This document shows, in pieces, positions 37,329 through 46,432 of a stretch of DNA of 64,000 nucleotides (position 1 is its first letter; the number at the start of each line of letters is the position of its first letter). The stretch lies in contig CAVZFQ010000015.1 in the NCBI GenBank assembly GCA_963774625.1, forward strand, positions 124,001-188,000, given 5' to 3'. The position numbers and the translations under genes were made by a program. Source of the stretch: VAXT01 sp963774625. GTDB taxonomy: Bacteria; Actinomycetota; Thermoleophilia; Gaiellales; Gaiellaceae. Below the pieces are notes generated by a model. It ran no database searches and was not told where the DNA came from. It saw nothing but the letters and a program-made list of their open reading frames with translations.

Positions 37329-38735
37329 TTATAGCCGGAAAACCTCAACCCAGGGCCCACCGAACCGCCCGTCGGGGCGAACCTGGAACACACGATCTCC
37401 CTCGCGCCGAGCCTCCTGGATGAAGTCCGTCTCGCGGGGATAGTCGGTGCGCGCCGCCAGCACACGATCTTCGACGGCACCTGTCAGGACGAGGAAGCGG
37501 ACCCCTTCGGCCCGTAGCCGGTCGACATCCCGATTCGGGTCGAAAGGCTCCCCTGGGCGCGGCAGGAGGAGGTGGACGACGCGATAGCCGGTCAGATCAG
37601 GAGTCGAGGGGTCGACCGCGATTCGCGCGCCCTCGGGCACGTTCTCGACGATCCAGCGGTGGGCGGCGATGCGGGCGTCGGTCTTCGTGAGGTCACGCGT
37701 CTCCCGAACCGACCAGGTCAGCGGCACGACGAGCAGGAGCAACGTCACCGGCGCGACGGAGCGTAGGCGGGCTGCCAGCGCGCCGAGAGCCGGGATCAGC
37801 GGGAGCACGTAGCGGTCGAAGTGCGCGTCGATGGTCATCAGCTGCGCGAAGTAGACGAGACAGAACACTGCGAGGACGAGATCCGCGCGGGTGCGATGGA
37901 CGAGCGCCAGGACGAGGCCGATCGCAGCGACCACGAGCACGGGCCCGAGGGCGTCCCAGAGGAGCTCGACGAATGCGATCGGCGCCGGCGGGTCGTTCTC
38001 GAAACCGAGCCAGCCCTCACGGGCCGCACGCTGCACTCGCGCCGCATCGCTCATCGCGTCCCCGAACCTCAGGATCACGTACGGGCTCGTGGCTGCGAAG
38101 GCGACGAACGCGAGCGCTCCGGCGATCGCGAGCCGACGCCATCTCCCCCACGCCGCGGCGATCAGTGGAGCGATCAGGATCAAGCCCGGATACTTCGCGC
38201 TCGCGGCCAGCCCGACCGCCAGGCCGGCCAGCTCGATGCGGCCAACCACCATCAACGCAAGCGCGACGGTGACGCCGAGGGTCAACGGCACATCGGTGAC
38301 GGCCATGCGCGAGTAGGCCACGTGCGTGGTCGCGGCCGCAGTCGCGGCGGCAGCGACGAAGCCGGCCAGCGTTCCATAGGCCTTCCACCCGAGCCACCAG
38401 GCCGCCGCAATTCCCGCAGCTCCGATGGCGACCATGACGACACGCGCGGTGAGGTACGACGGCTCGTCGTGCCAGGCCTGGAACGGGGCGAGGACGTACA
38501 TGACCAGCGTCGGGTAGTCGAACCAACCCGGATCGGCCCCGCCGCCGTGCGTCATCGCCCAGGCCCGCGGGACGATGTTCCGCTCGTCGGGGTTCAGGAG
38601 CGGGAACGGCAGGCCGTAGCGGACGCCCACCAGGCGCAGCGCAGTCGCACCGACGAGCAGGGCGACGAGGGCGAGCCACGGGCCGCCCCACCGGCTCTCG
38701 CCGAAGTCAGACCTCCGGAGGCGCCGCACTGACAA
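37329..38735 (-). CDS. GT39-like (ArnT/PMT) membrane glycosyltransferase
   Basis: 468 residues with about ten membrane helices. The first loop has the acidic motif LLNPDERNI, typical of the catalytic Asp/Glu of dolichol- or undecaprenyl-dependent GT-C enzymes, followed by WFDYPTLVMYVLAPF. The C-terminal soluble part (RIAAHRWIVENVPEGARIAVDPS) is common in this group. It should move a sugar from a polyprenyl carrier to an outside acceptor; donor and acceptor are unknown. The start overlaps the IGPS-like gene by 29 bases; a GTG six bases further in is also possible. Confidence 0.78.
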   Translation of the reverse strand: MSVRRLRRSDFGESRWGGPWLALVALLVGATALRLVGVRYGLPFPLLNPDERNIVPRAWAMTHGGGADPGWFDYPTLVMYVLAPFQAWHDEPSYLTARVVMVAIGAAGIAAAWWLGWKAYGTLAGFVAAAATAAATTHVAYSRMAVTDVPLTLGVTVALALMVVGRIELAGLAVGLAASAKYPGLILIAPLIAAAWGRWRRLAIAGALAFVAFAATSPYVILRFGDAMSDAARVQRAAREGWLGFENDPPAPIAFVELLWDALGPVLVVAAIGLVLALVHRTRADLVLAVFCLVYFAQLMTIDAHFDRYVLPLIPALGALAARLRSVAPVTLLLLVVPLTWSVRETRDLTKTDARIAAHRWIVENVPEGARIAVDPSTPDLTGYRVVHLLLPRPGEPFDPNRDVDRLRAEGVRFLVLTGAVEDRVLAARTDYPRETDFIQEARREGDRVFQVRPDGRFGGPWVEVFRL

Positions 38736-39294
38736 GCCCCGCGATGTCGCGGGTGCCGACGATCACGGCGTCCACCCCGGCGCGTTCGAGCTCGGCAACC
38801 TCGTCCCGAGTCGTCACGCGGAGGTCCGCAATCGCGAGCTTTCCGGCCGGCACGTCCTCGAGGAGGTCGAGCACCCGCTCGAGCGCGTCCTCTCCCTCGC
38901 GGTCGTTGCCGGGCGAGAGGAGAAAGATCTCCGGATCGAGCCGCTCGAGCGCGGTCTCTAGCTCGTCAGCCTCCGTGACGTTGACGACGCACTCCAGGCC
39001 TCGTTCGCCGAGCTCTGCGTAGCGACGCTCCATCTCACCGTCTTCGTCCGCATCGAGGTCGGCGGCATCGATCACGCACCCGTCCGCCTGGCCGGCAGTT
39101 GCTCCTCCCGGAGCCTGCCAGATGATTGGCAACCCGGTTACTTCGCGGACGCCCGCCACCTCAGCCGTCACGAGGAGGCTCTCTGCCCCCTCCGCCTCGG
39201 CGGCACGCGCGGAGTCGAGGTCTTCGATGGGAGCGATCAGCGAGATCCCGTCGCCCTCGGAGATCGCCTGGCTCAGGCGGCGGTGACTCGTCAT
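38707..39294 (-). CDS. IGPS-like TIM-barrel protein
   Basis: 195 residues. It looks like a shortened indole-3-glycerol phosphate synthase: GISLIAPIEDLDSARAAEAEGAESLLV, ECVVNVTEADELETAL and AELERAGVDAVIVGTRDIAG. The usual catalytic KxASPS segment and the active-site Lys/Glu are not visible, and it is some 60 residues short, so tryptophan synthesis is unlikely. No other trp gene is present. It may be a phosphate-binding barrel with another role. A TAGCAT box lies ten bases from the ATG. Confidence 0.6.
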   Translation of the reverse strand: MTSHRRLSQAISEGDGISLIAPIEDLDSARAAEAEGAESLLVTAEVAGVREVTGLPIIWQAPGGATAGQADGCVIDAADLDADEDGEMERRYAELGERGLECVVNVTEADELETALERLDPEIFLLSPGNDREGEDALERVLDLLEDVPAGKLAIADLRVTTRDEVAELERAGVDAVIVGTRDIAGLVSAAPPEV

Positions 39295-39304
39295 CAGCTC
39301 GCCA

Positions 39305-39310
39305 ATGCTA
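39305..39310 (-). promoter_or_regulatory. -10 box for the IGPS-like/GT39 operon
   Basis: TAGCAT on the minus strand, ten bases from the ATG at 39294. It separates this operon from the deoC/ALDH genes. Confidence 0.35.
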
Positions 39311-39340
39311 ACCGTGAGCCGGCCGGAGAACGACGGAGGC

Positions 39341-40134
39341 TCAAACGCCGATCGGGTGCCAGACGGTCTTCAGCTCGAGGAACGAGGCGATCTCCCAGGG
39401 GCTCTCGGCGTCGGGGCGACCCCGCACGACTCGCTTCACGTTGTCGGCGGCGAGACGCTCGAGCTCCTCGCTCTGGCCGTCGGCTCCTCCGATGTCCAGT
39501 GCGTTCACGTCCATGTGACCGGCCAGTACCGGCGCCAGTTCGTCGCGATTGCCCGTGAGCACGTTGACCACGCCTCCGGGCACGTCCGAGGTCGCCAGCA
39601 CCTCGGCCAGCTCGACAGCGGCGAGCGGCGAGGTTTCCGAGGCGAGGACGACGGTCGCGTTTCCGCCGACGATGGCGGGTGCGACCCGCGAGACGAAGCC
39701 CGCGAGAGGAGGCTCGTCGGGCGCGACGACGCCCACGACTCCGGTCGGCTCGGGGATCGTGAAGTTGAAGTAGGGGCCGGCGACGGGGTTCGACGAGCCG
39801 AGGATCTGGCCCAGCTTGTCGGCCCAGCCCGCGTACCAGACGACGCGGTCGATGGCGCGGTCGACCTCCTTGGCACCCGAAGAGAGCTCCGCGAACTCGG
39901 AACGCCGCGCCTCCATCATCTCCGCGATGCGGTACAGCACCTGCCCGCGGTTGTAAGCGGTCATCCCGGCCCACTTGGGGAAGGCTCCGCGAGCTGCGCG
40001 GACAGCGTCGCGCACGTCCTTCCGGGAGGCACGCGCGACGTTCGCGCCCTGGGCCTCATAGGTCCGTCCCGACTCGGAGCGCGGGAACTCGCCGCCGATG
40101 TAGAGCTTGTACGTCTTCTTGACCGGGAGGCGGC

Positions 40135-40138
<4 letters not shown>
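39341..40138 (-). CDS. ALDH-like protein without catalytic Cys (ALDH16 C-terminal half?)
   Basis: 265 residues, about half an aldehyde dehydrogenase. It covers the N-terminal and NAD-domain-like part (KLYIGGEFPRSESGRTY, VWYAGWADKLGQILGSSNPVAGPYFNFTIPEPTGVVGVVAP, LAAVELAEVLATSDVPGGVVNVLTG) and then ends. The ELGG and GQxC catalytic segments are missing. The ATG overlaps the stop of the full ALDH (ATGA). A catalytic ALDH joined to a shorter non-catalytic ALDH-like domain is the plan of ALDH16, so this is best read as its second half on a separate gene. Confidence 0.75.
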
Positions 40139-41607
<1,469 letters not shown>

Positions 41608-41646
41608 GGCTCTCGGCGGCGGGGCGCCCTGTTCCCACCGCCCACC

Positions 41647-41665
41647 CCCCACCCAAAGGGTGGGG
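41647..41665 (-). terminator. Hairpin between deoC and the ALDH genes
   Basis: CCCCACCC-AAA-GGGTGGGG is a perfect 8-bp stem with a 3-base loop (41647-41654 and 41658-41665). It stands about 50 bases after the deoC stop; no T-run, so it may only partly separate the genes. Confidence 0.5.
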
Positions 41666-41715
41666 TCGAGGGTAGCCCCGCAAATCTCGGGCGATGGTGC
41701 CGGATGTGTGCCAAA

Positions 41716-42654
41716 TCAGTCAACGGTGAAATAGTCCGGGCTCTGGTAACGGCCCGTCTTCTGCTTGCGGATCTGCATCAAAACGTCGTTCAGGAGCGTC
41801 GAAGCGCCGAGACGATAGAGATCCGGGGTCAGCCACTCCGTGCCCAGCGTCTCGTGCAGCTGGACGAGGTACTGGACGGCCTGCTTGGCCTGACGGATTC
41901 CGCCCGCCGCCTTCATCCCCACGCGCCGGCCCGTCTCCTCGTGGACGTCGCGGATGGCCTCGAGCATGCAGAGGGTCACCGGAAGCGTCGCGGACGAGGG
42001 GAGCTTGCCGGTCGACGTCTTGATGAAGTCGGCGCCCGCCGCCATCGCCAGCAGGCTGGCGCGCCGAACGTTGTCGTAGGTGCCGAGCTCGCCCGTCTCG
42101 AGGATGACCTTCAGATGCGCCTCGCCAATCGCTTCCTTGACCTGGACGATCTCGTCGTACACCTTGGCGTAGCGGCCCGAAAGGAACGCTCCGCGGTCGA
42201 TGACCATGTCGATCTCGTCCGCGCCGAGCTCGACCGCGTCTCGCGCCTCGCCGACCTTGATGTGGGTGGGGCTCTGACCGGACGGGAACGCCGTCGCGAC
42301 CGACGCCACCTTCACGCTGGTGCCCCTCGTGCGCTCGACGGCCGTCGGGACGAGCGACGGGTAGATGCAGATCGCCGCCACCGAGGGCACCGTCAGGTCG
42401 GCGGGGTCCGGACGGATCGCCTTCGACGCGAGTGCCGAGACCTTGCCGGGCGTGTCCGCACCCTCGAGCGTCGTCAGATCCATCATCCGCACGGCGAGGT
42501 CGAGGGCGAACATCTTCGACTCGCGCTTGATCGAACGCTTGGCGAGTCCGGCGGCACGCTCCTCCAGCGCGACGGCATCCACCGAACCGACGCGCGGCAA
42601 GCGCGGCTCGAGCGGAAGCTCGAATCCGGCCGGGAGCGCAGGCGCCTTGGCCAT
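41716..42654 (-). CDS. deoC: Deoxyribose-phosphate aldolase
   Basis: 312 residues from the ATG at 42654. It belongs to the longer DeoC type. The barrel motifs are AAICIYPSLV, VASVATAFPSGQSPTHIKVGEARDAVELGADEIDMVID, LKVILETGELG and DFIKTSTGK, whose Lys forms the Schiff base; MKAAGGIR follows. It splits deoxyribose 5-phosphate into acetaldehyde and glyceraldehyde 3-phosphate, and with cytidine deaminase (in this window) fits nucleoside salvage. A TACACT box lies six bases from the ATG. Confidence 0.95.
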   Translation of the reverse strand: MAKAPALPAGFELPLEPRLPRVGSVDAVALEERAAGLAKRSIKRESKMFALDLAVRMMDLTTLEGADTPGKVSALASKAIRPDPADLTVPSVAAICIYPSLVPTAVERTRGTSVKVASVATAFPSGQSPTHIKVGEARDAVELGADEIDMVIDRGAFLSGRYAKVYDEIVQVKEAIGEAHLKVILETGELGTYDNVRRASLLAMAAGADFIKTSTGKLPSSATLPVTLCMLEAIRDVHEETGRRVGMKAAGGIRQAKQAVQYLVQLHETLGTEWLTPDLYRLGASTLLNDVLMQIRKQKTGRYQSPDYFTVD

Positions 42655-42660
42655 GCGAGG

Positions 42661-42666
42661 AGTGTA
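42661..42666 (-). promoter_or_regulatory. -10 box for deoC (leaderless)
   Basis: TACACT on the minus strand, exactly six bases from the deoC ATG, so transcription would begin on the start codon. Confidence 0.5.
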
Positions 42667-42711
42667 GCCCTGGCGTAGTTTCTCCCCGACCAAGACTCCC
42701 GGAGGTGTGCC

Positions 42712-43116
42712 ATGCAAGAGGTCGACCTCAACTGGATCGCGATCCTCGTTGCCGCGCTCGTCCCGATGGTGCTGGGCGCGCTCTGGTACTCGAACGCCCT
42801 CTTTGCCCGCCCGTGGATGCGCGCAGTCGATCGAACGGAGGACGAGCTCAAGGGCGCCGGCCTCGGCTACTTCCTCTCGGCGATCGGTGCGCTCCTGATG
42901 TCGTATGCGCTGGCCCGCGTCGTTCGCTGGGCCGAGGTGGACGACCTCTGGAACGGGGCGCTCGTCGGCCTACTCGTCTGGGTGGGGTTCGTCGCGACCG
43001 TGCTGGCGGTCACCACGTACTTCGGTGGGCGCCCGCGCGCGCTCTGGTTCATCAACGCGGGCTACCAACTCGTCGCGCTGGTGATCGTCGGCGGAATTCA
43101 CGGCGTTTGGACCTGA
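42712..43116 (+). CDS. DUF1761 family membrane protein
   Basis: 134 residues with four membrane helices. The family pattern is clear: LNWIAILVAALVPMVLGALWYSNALFARPWMRAV at the start, LSAIGALLMSYALARV, then GFVATVLAVTTYFGGRPRALWFINAGYQLVALVIVGGIHGVW. Function unknown. It has a real binding site (GGAGGTG eight bases before the ATG) and is divergent from deoC, convergent with era. Confidence 0.85.
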   Translation: MQEVDLNWIAILVAALVPMVLGALWYSNALFARPWMRAVDRTEDELKGAGLGYFLSAIGALLMSYALARVVRWAEVDDLWNGALVGLLVWVGFVATVLAVTTYFGGRPRALWFINAGYQLVALVIVGGIHGVWT

Positions 43117-43120
43117 CTCA

Positions 43121-43981
43121 CTAGATCCCGAGCCGCTCCAGGAGTTGCTCGTCACGGCGCCATTTCGGGCGAACCTTGACCTGCAGCTCGAGGAACACCG
43201 AGTGGCCCAAGAGCTGCTCGATCTCGGGCCGCGCCCGAACGCCGATCTCCTTCACGATCGCGCCCTTCCGGCCGACGACGATCTGCTTCTGGGAGTCGGT
43301 CTCCACGTAGATGATCGCGCGCACGACCTTTTCGCCCAGCTCCTCGACGTCGACGGAGATCGCGTGCGGCAGCTCCTCGCGCGTCAGCTGAAGCGCCTTC
43401 TCGCGCACGAGCTCGGCCACCTGCGCCTCGACAGTCAGATCTGTGCGCTGATCCAGCGCGAAGTACGCGGGCCCCTCCGGCAGCAGACCCACCAACTCGT
43501 CACGTAGCTCAGCGATCCCATCTCCGGTCTTTGCGCTCACCGGGTGCAGCGCGTGAAAATCGCCGAGCCGGGCGGCCGCCTGCATCTGCGAAGCGATGTG
43601 GCCGGGGACGATGTTGTCGACTTTGTTCAAGGCGATCACGACCGGTACTCCGAGATCGAAGACCTTGCGAGCGATGAAACGGTCTCCTCCGCCGATGCGC
43701 TCCCGAGCGGAGACGACGAACAGCACGGCGTCCACGTCCTCGAATGCGTGGTCGACGGTCCGCTGCATGCGCTCGGTCAACGGGTCGAGCGGACGCTGAA
43801 ACCCTGGGAGATCGACGAGCACGAGCTGCCAATCCGGGCCATTCGCGACGCCCGCGGTTCGCCGCCGGGTGGTCTGCGGCTTGTCGGACGTGATGGCCAC
43901 CTTGCCTCCGCAGAGCGCATTGACGAGCGTCGACTTCCCGACGTTCGGCCGCCCGGCGAGCGCGACGAACCCCGACTTCAC
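43121..43981 (-). CDS. era: GTPase Era
   Basis: 286 residues from the GTG at 43981. G1 is GRPNVGKSTLVNAL near residue 9, G3 is VDLPGF, G4 is NKVD and G5 is SAKTG. A C-terminal KH domain (IVVGRKGAIVKEIGVRARPEIEQLLG) binds the 3' end of 16S rRNA. Era is a 30S assembly checkpoint. The start overlaps the cdd stop (GTGA), in the conserved order phoH-ybeY-dgkA-cdd-era. Confidence 0.97.
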   Translation of the reverse strand: MKSGFVALAGRPNVGKSTLVNALCGGKVAITSDKPQTTRRRTAGVANGPDWQLVLVDLPGFQRPLDPLTERMQRTVDHAFEDVDAVLFVVSARERIGGGDRFIARKVFDLGVPVVIALNKVDNIVPGHIASQMQAAARLGDFHALHPVSAKTGDGIAELRDELVGLLPEGPAYFALDQRTDLTVEAQVAELVREKALQLTREELPHAISVDVEELGEKVVRAIIYVETDSQKQIVVGRKGAIVKEIGVRARPEIEQLLGHSVFLELQVKVRPKWRRDEQLLERLGI

Positions 43982-44340
43982 AGCTCGAACGTCTCGGGCA
44001 GTAGCTCGGCAGGCGTGCGGGTCACGACCTCGCCGTCGGCCCCGCGGAACGTGACCCGGTCGAGCCGGAACTCGTAGATCCACTGCCGGCAACCCCCGCA
44101 CGGCGACGCCGTGACCGCGATCTCCTCGAGGTCCCCCGGCCGGCAGCCTTCGACGACCGCCCTGGCCAGCGCGGCCCGCTCGGCGCAGATCCCCAGTGGG
44201 TACGAGGCGTTCTCGACGTTCACGCCCTCGAAGACCCGGCCGTCCCGCGCCCGCACGGCCGCTCCGACGAGGAACTCCGAGTACGGCGCGTACGCCCGCT
44301 GGGCGACGGCGACCGCTTGCTCGTAGAGGTCTGAGCTCAT
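43978..44340 (-). CDS. cdd: Cytidine deaminase
   Basis: 120 residues, the short tetrameric form. Zinc ligands are Cys52 in ICAERAA (Glu54 as proton shuttle) and Cys81/Cys84 in PCGGCRQ; VENASYPLGICAER is typical. It converts (deoxy)cytidine to (deoxy)uridine in salvage. It is coupled by 4-base overlaps to the kinase upstream and era downstream. Confidence 0.95.
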   Translation of the reverse strand: MSSDLYEQAVAVAQRAYAPYSEFLVGAAVRARDGRVFEGVNVENASYPLGICAERAALARAVVEGCRPGDLEEIAVTASPCGGCRQWIYEFRLDRVTFRGADGEVVTRTPAELLPETFEL

Positions 44341-45059
44341 GCGAACACCTGAAAGATGACAAGTACGGCGAGGGCGCCGAGCACTGCGCCATATACAACT
44401 TCGAGGAGCGAGTGGACGCCCGACTCGACCCGGGTCTGCGCGACGAGCAGCGCCATCAGAAACGCGAGCGAGGAGATCAGGAACCAGTGCGTCGAGTCTC
44501 CGACGACGTTCGTGATCGCCATCCAGCCGCCGAAGGCGATTGCGGCGTGACCTGACGGCAGCCCACCGCGCAGCGGCGTGCCGCGGCCCGTGTAGGCCTT
44601 GATCGAGATGACGACGATGATCGTCAGCACGAGCGCAATGAGCGTGAGCTCGGCCGGGGCGTCGCGCAGGCGCTCGATGAGGCGCGAGCTGCGATCGACG
44701 ACCTGATCGGAGAAGACGAGGTAGCCGATCGCCACCGCATTGACCGTCGCGATCAGCACCGCGCCGGCGGCGATGTCCTTGGCCAGCTTGGCCAGCGGGT
44801 CGAAGGACGTCGTCGCGACGTCGATTCCGGCTTCGAGCGCCGAGTTGATCATCTCGGCGATGAGCACGAAGGAGATCGCGAGCAACAGGGCGATCAGCTC
44901 GATCTTGTCGACTCCGGTCCAGAGCGCTGCCACGAGCACCGCGGTCGCAATCGCGAAGTGGATCCGCATGTTCCGCTGCGTGCGAAGGACGTGGATGATC
45001 CCTTCGAAGGCGAAGTTGAAGCTTTCGTGGATCGACGGCGCTCGGCGGTGACCGTTCAT
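44337..45059 (-). CDS. dgkA: Diacylglycerol/undecaprenol kinase fused to PAP2 phosphatase
   Basis: 240 residues. The N-terminal 120 are a DgkA-type membrane kinase (SFNFAFEGIIHVLRTQRNMRIH; EMINSALEAGIDVATTSFDPLAKLAKDIAAGAVL). The C-terminal half is a PAP2 domain with PSGHAAIAF and RVESGVHSLLEVV, matching phosphatase motifs 2 and 3. One chain thus holds a lipid kinase and a lipid phosphatase, which could act on undecaprenol and its phosphates. In most bacteria the gene here encodes only the kinase. Confidence 0.87.
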   Translation of the reverse strand: MNGHRRAPSIHESFNFAFEGIIHVLRTQRNMRIHFAIATAVLVAALWTGVDKIELIALLLAISFVLIAEMINSALEAGIDVATTSFDPLAKLAKDIAAGAVLIATVNAVAIGYLVFSDQVVDRSSRLIERLRDAPAELTLIALVLTIIVVISIKAYTGRGTPLRGGLPSGHAAIAFGGWMAITNVVGDSTHWFLISSLAFLMALLVAQTRVESGVHSLLEVVYGAVLGALAVLVIFQVFA

Positions 45060-45433
45060 CCGCGTAGCGCGACCTCGCGCGCGTCCATCTCGTCACCGTG
45101 GTCATAGCCGAGGAGGTGCAGCAGGCCGTGCACGAGCGGCTCCCTCCAGGCATCGCCGACGACCTGCGGGCAGAGAACCGCGTCGCCGAGCTGCCGCGGC
45201 ACGCCTTCCGGGAGCTCCGCGCGCCCGTCGATCGGAAACGAGAGAACGTCCGTCACTTCGTCCACGCCGAGGTGCTCACGCTTGAGCGCCTGCATCTCCC
45301 CAGGGCCCACGAACAGGAGGCCGAGCTCGCCGTCCTCGATCCCCTCGGCTGCGAGGACGCTCCGTGCCAGCTCGACTGCGGCGTCCTCTTCGACCTCCTC
45401 CCCGCTCCGGTTGGCGAGCTCGATCGTGACCAT
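45056..45433 (-). CDS. ybeY: Endoribonuclease YbeY
   Basis: 125 residues. The zinc site HGLLHLLGYDH (His102, His106, His112) is complete, preceded by TDVLSFPI. YbeY matures the 3' end of 16S rRNA and joins ribosome quality control. It stands five bases after phoH and overlaps the kinase start, as in the conserved cluster. Confidence 0.95.
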   Translation of the reverse strand: MVTIELANRSGEEVEEDAAVELARSVLAAEGIEDGELGLLFVGPGEMQALKREHLGVDEVTDVLSFPIDGRAELPEGVPRQLGDAVLCPQVVGDAWREPLVHGLLHLLGYDHGDEMDAREVALRG

Positions 45434-45438
45434 GGGGA

Positions 45439-46398
45439 CTACTTCCGGCGCTGGGTCCCCGTCTCCTCCGCGTGCAGGCGATAGGCCTCGACGATGCGCT
45501 GCACGAGCTTGTGCCGGACGACGTCTTCGTGCCCGAATTGGACGAACGCGACTCCGTCCAGCGGGCCGAGGATGTGCTGCACCTGAATGAGGCCGGAAGC
45601 TTGCTCACGCGGGAGGTCGATCTGGGTCACGTCGCCGGTGACGACCATCTTCGAGCCGAAGCCGAGCCGCGTCAGGAACATCTGCATCTGCTCCGGGCTC
45701 GTGTTCTGCGCCTCGTCGAGGATGACGAAGGAGTCGTTGAGCGTCCGGCCGCGCATGAATGCGAGCGGAGCGACTTCGACGATCCCCTTCTCCATGTAGC
45801 TCGCGAGGCGGTCGGCGTCGAGCATGTCGTACAGAGCGTCGAAGAGCGGACGCAGGTAGGGGTCGACTTTTTCCAGGAGCGTGCCCGGGAGAAAGCCGAG
45901 GCGCTCGCCGGCCTCGACGGCGGGGCGCGTCAGGATGATGCGGCCGACCTGCTTGTCCGCGAGGGCTGCAACCGCGAGCGCCATGGCCAGGTACGTCTTC
46001 CCGGTGCCGGCCGGGCCGATCGCGAAAGTGACGGTGCAGTCACGGATCGCGTCGACGTAGCGCTTCTGGTTGACGGTCTTCGGCGCGATCTTCTTGCCGC
46101 GATGGCGCCAGACGACGTCTTCGAAGACCTGGCGCACGTCCTCGACCTGGTCGAGGGCACCGAGCACGGCATCCACTGTCGAAGGCCCGATCTCGTGACC
46201 GCCCTCGACCAGCTCGACGAGCTCGTCCACCACGGCCCGCGCCTCGACGACGCTCTGCTCGTCGCCTTCGAGCGTGAGCTGGTTGCCGCGCAGGCGAATC
46301 GTGCAGCGGAGGCGGTCGCGCAGGCTGTCGAGCACGCCGTCGCCCACCGTCGCGAGCTCGGCGGCGACATCGTTCGAGACCGAAAGCGTGTCCTGCAC
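45439..46398 (-). CDS. phoH: PhoH-like ATPase
   Basis: 319 residues. An N-terminal KH-like region (LRCTIRLRGNQLTLEGDEQSV) is followed by the ATPase: GPAGTGKTYLAMA, ILTRPAVEAGERLGFLPG, FVILDEAQNTSPEQM and VTGDVTQIDLP. It is linked by gene order to YbeY and RNA metabolism. GTG start. A TAGACT box lies seven bases upstream. Confidence 0.94.
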   Translation of the reverse strand: MQDTLSVSNDVAAELATVGDGVLDSLRDRLRCTIRLRGNQLTLEGDEQSVVEARAVVDELVELVEGGHEIGPSTVDAVLGALDQVEDVRQVFEDVVWRHRGKKIAPKTVNQKRYVDAIRDCTVTFAIGPAGTGKTYLAMALAVAALADKQVGRIILTRPAVEAGERLGFLPGTLLEKVDPYLRPLFDALYDMLDADRLASYMEKGIVEVAPLAFMRGRTLNDSFVILDEAQNTSPEQMQMFLTRLGFGSKMVVTGDVTQIDLPREQASGLIQVQHILGPLDGVAFVQFGHEDVVRHKLVQRIVEAYRLHAEETGTQRRK

Positions 46399-46405
46399 GA
46401 GTCAA

Positions 46406-46426
46406 AGTCTAGGCAGGGCGTACGAT
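46406..46426. promoter_or_regulatory. Divergent -10 boxes for phoH and the PLP decarboxylase
   Basis: TAGACT on the minus strand (46406-46411) is seven bases from the phoH GTG. TACGAT on the plus strand (46421-46426) is six bases from the GTG at 46433. Only 34 bases separate the two start codons, so both must be leaderless. Confidence 0.55.
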
Positions 46427-46432
46427 CGGGCT

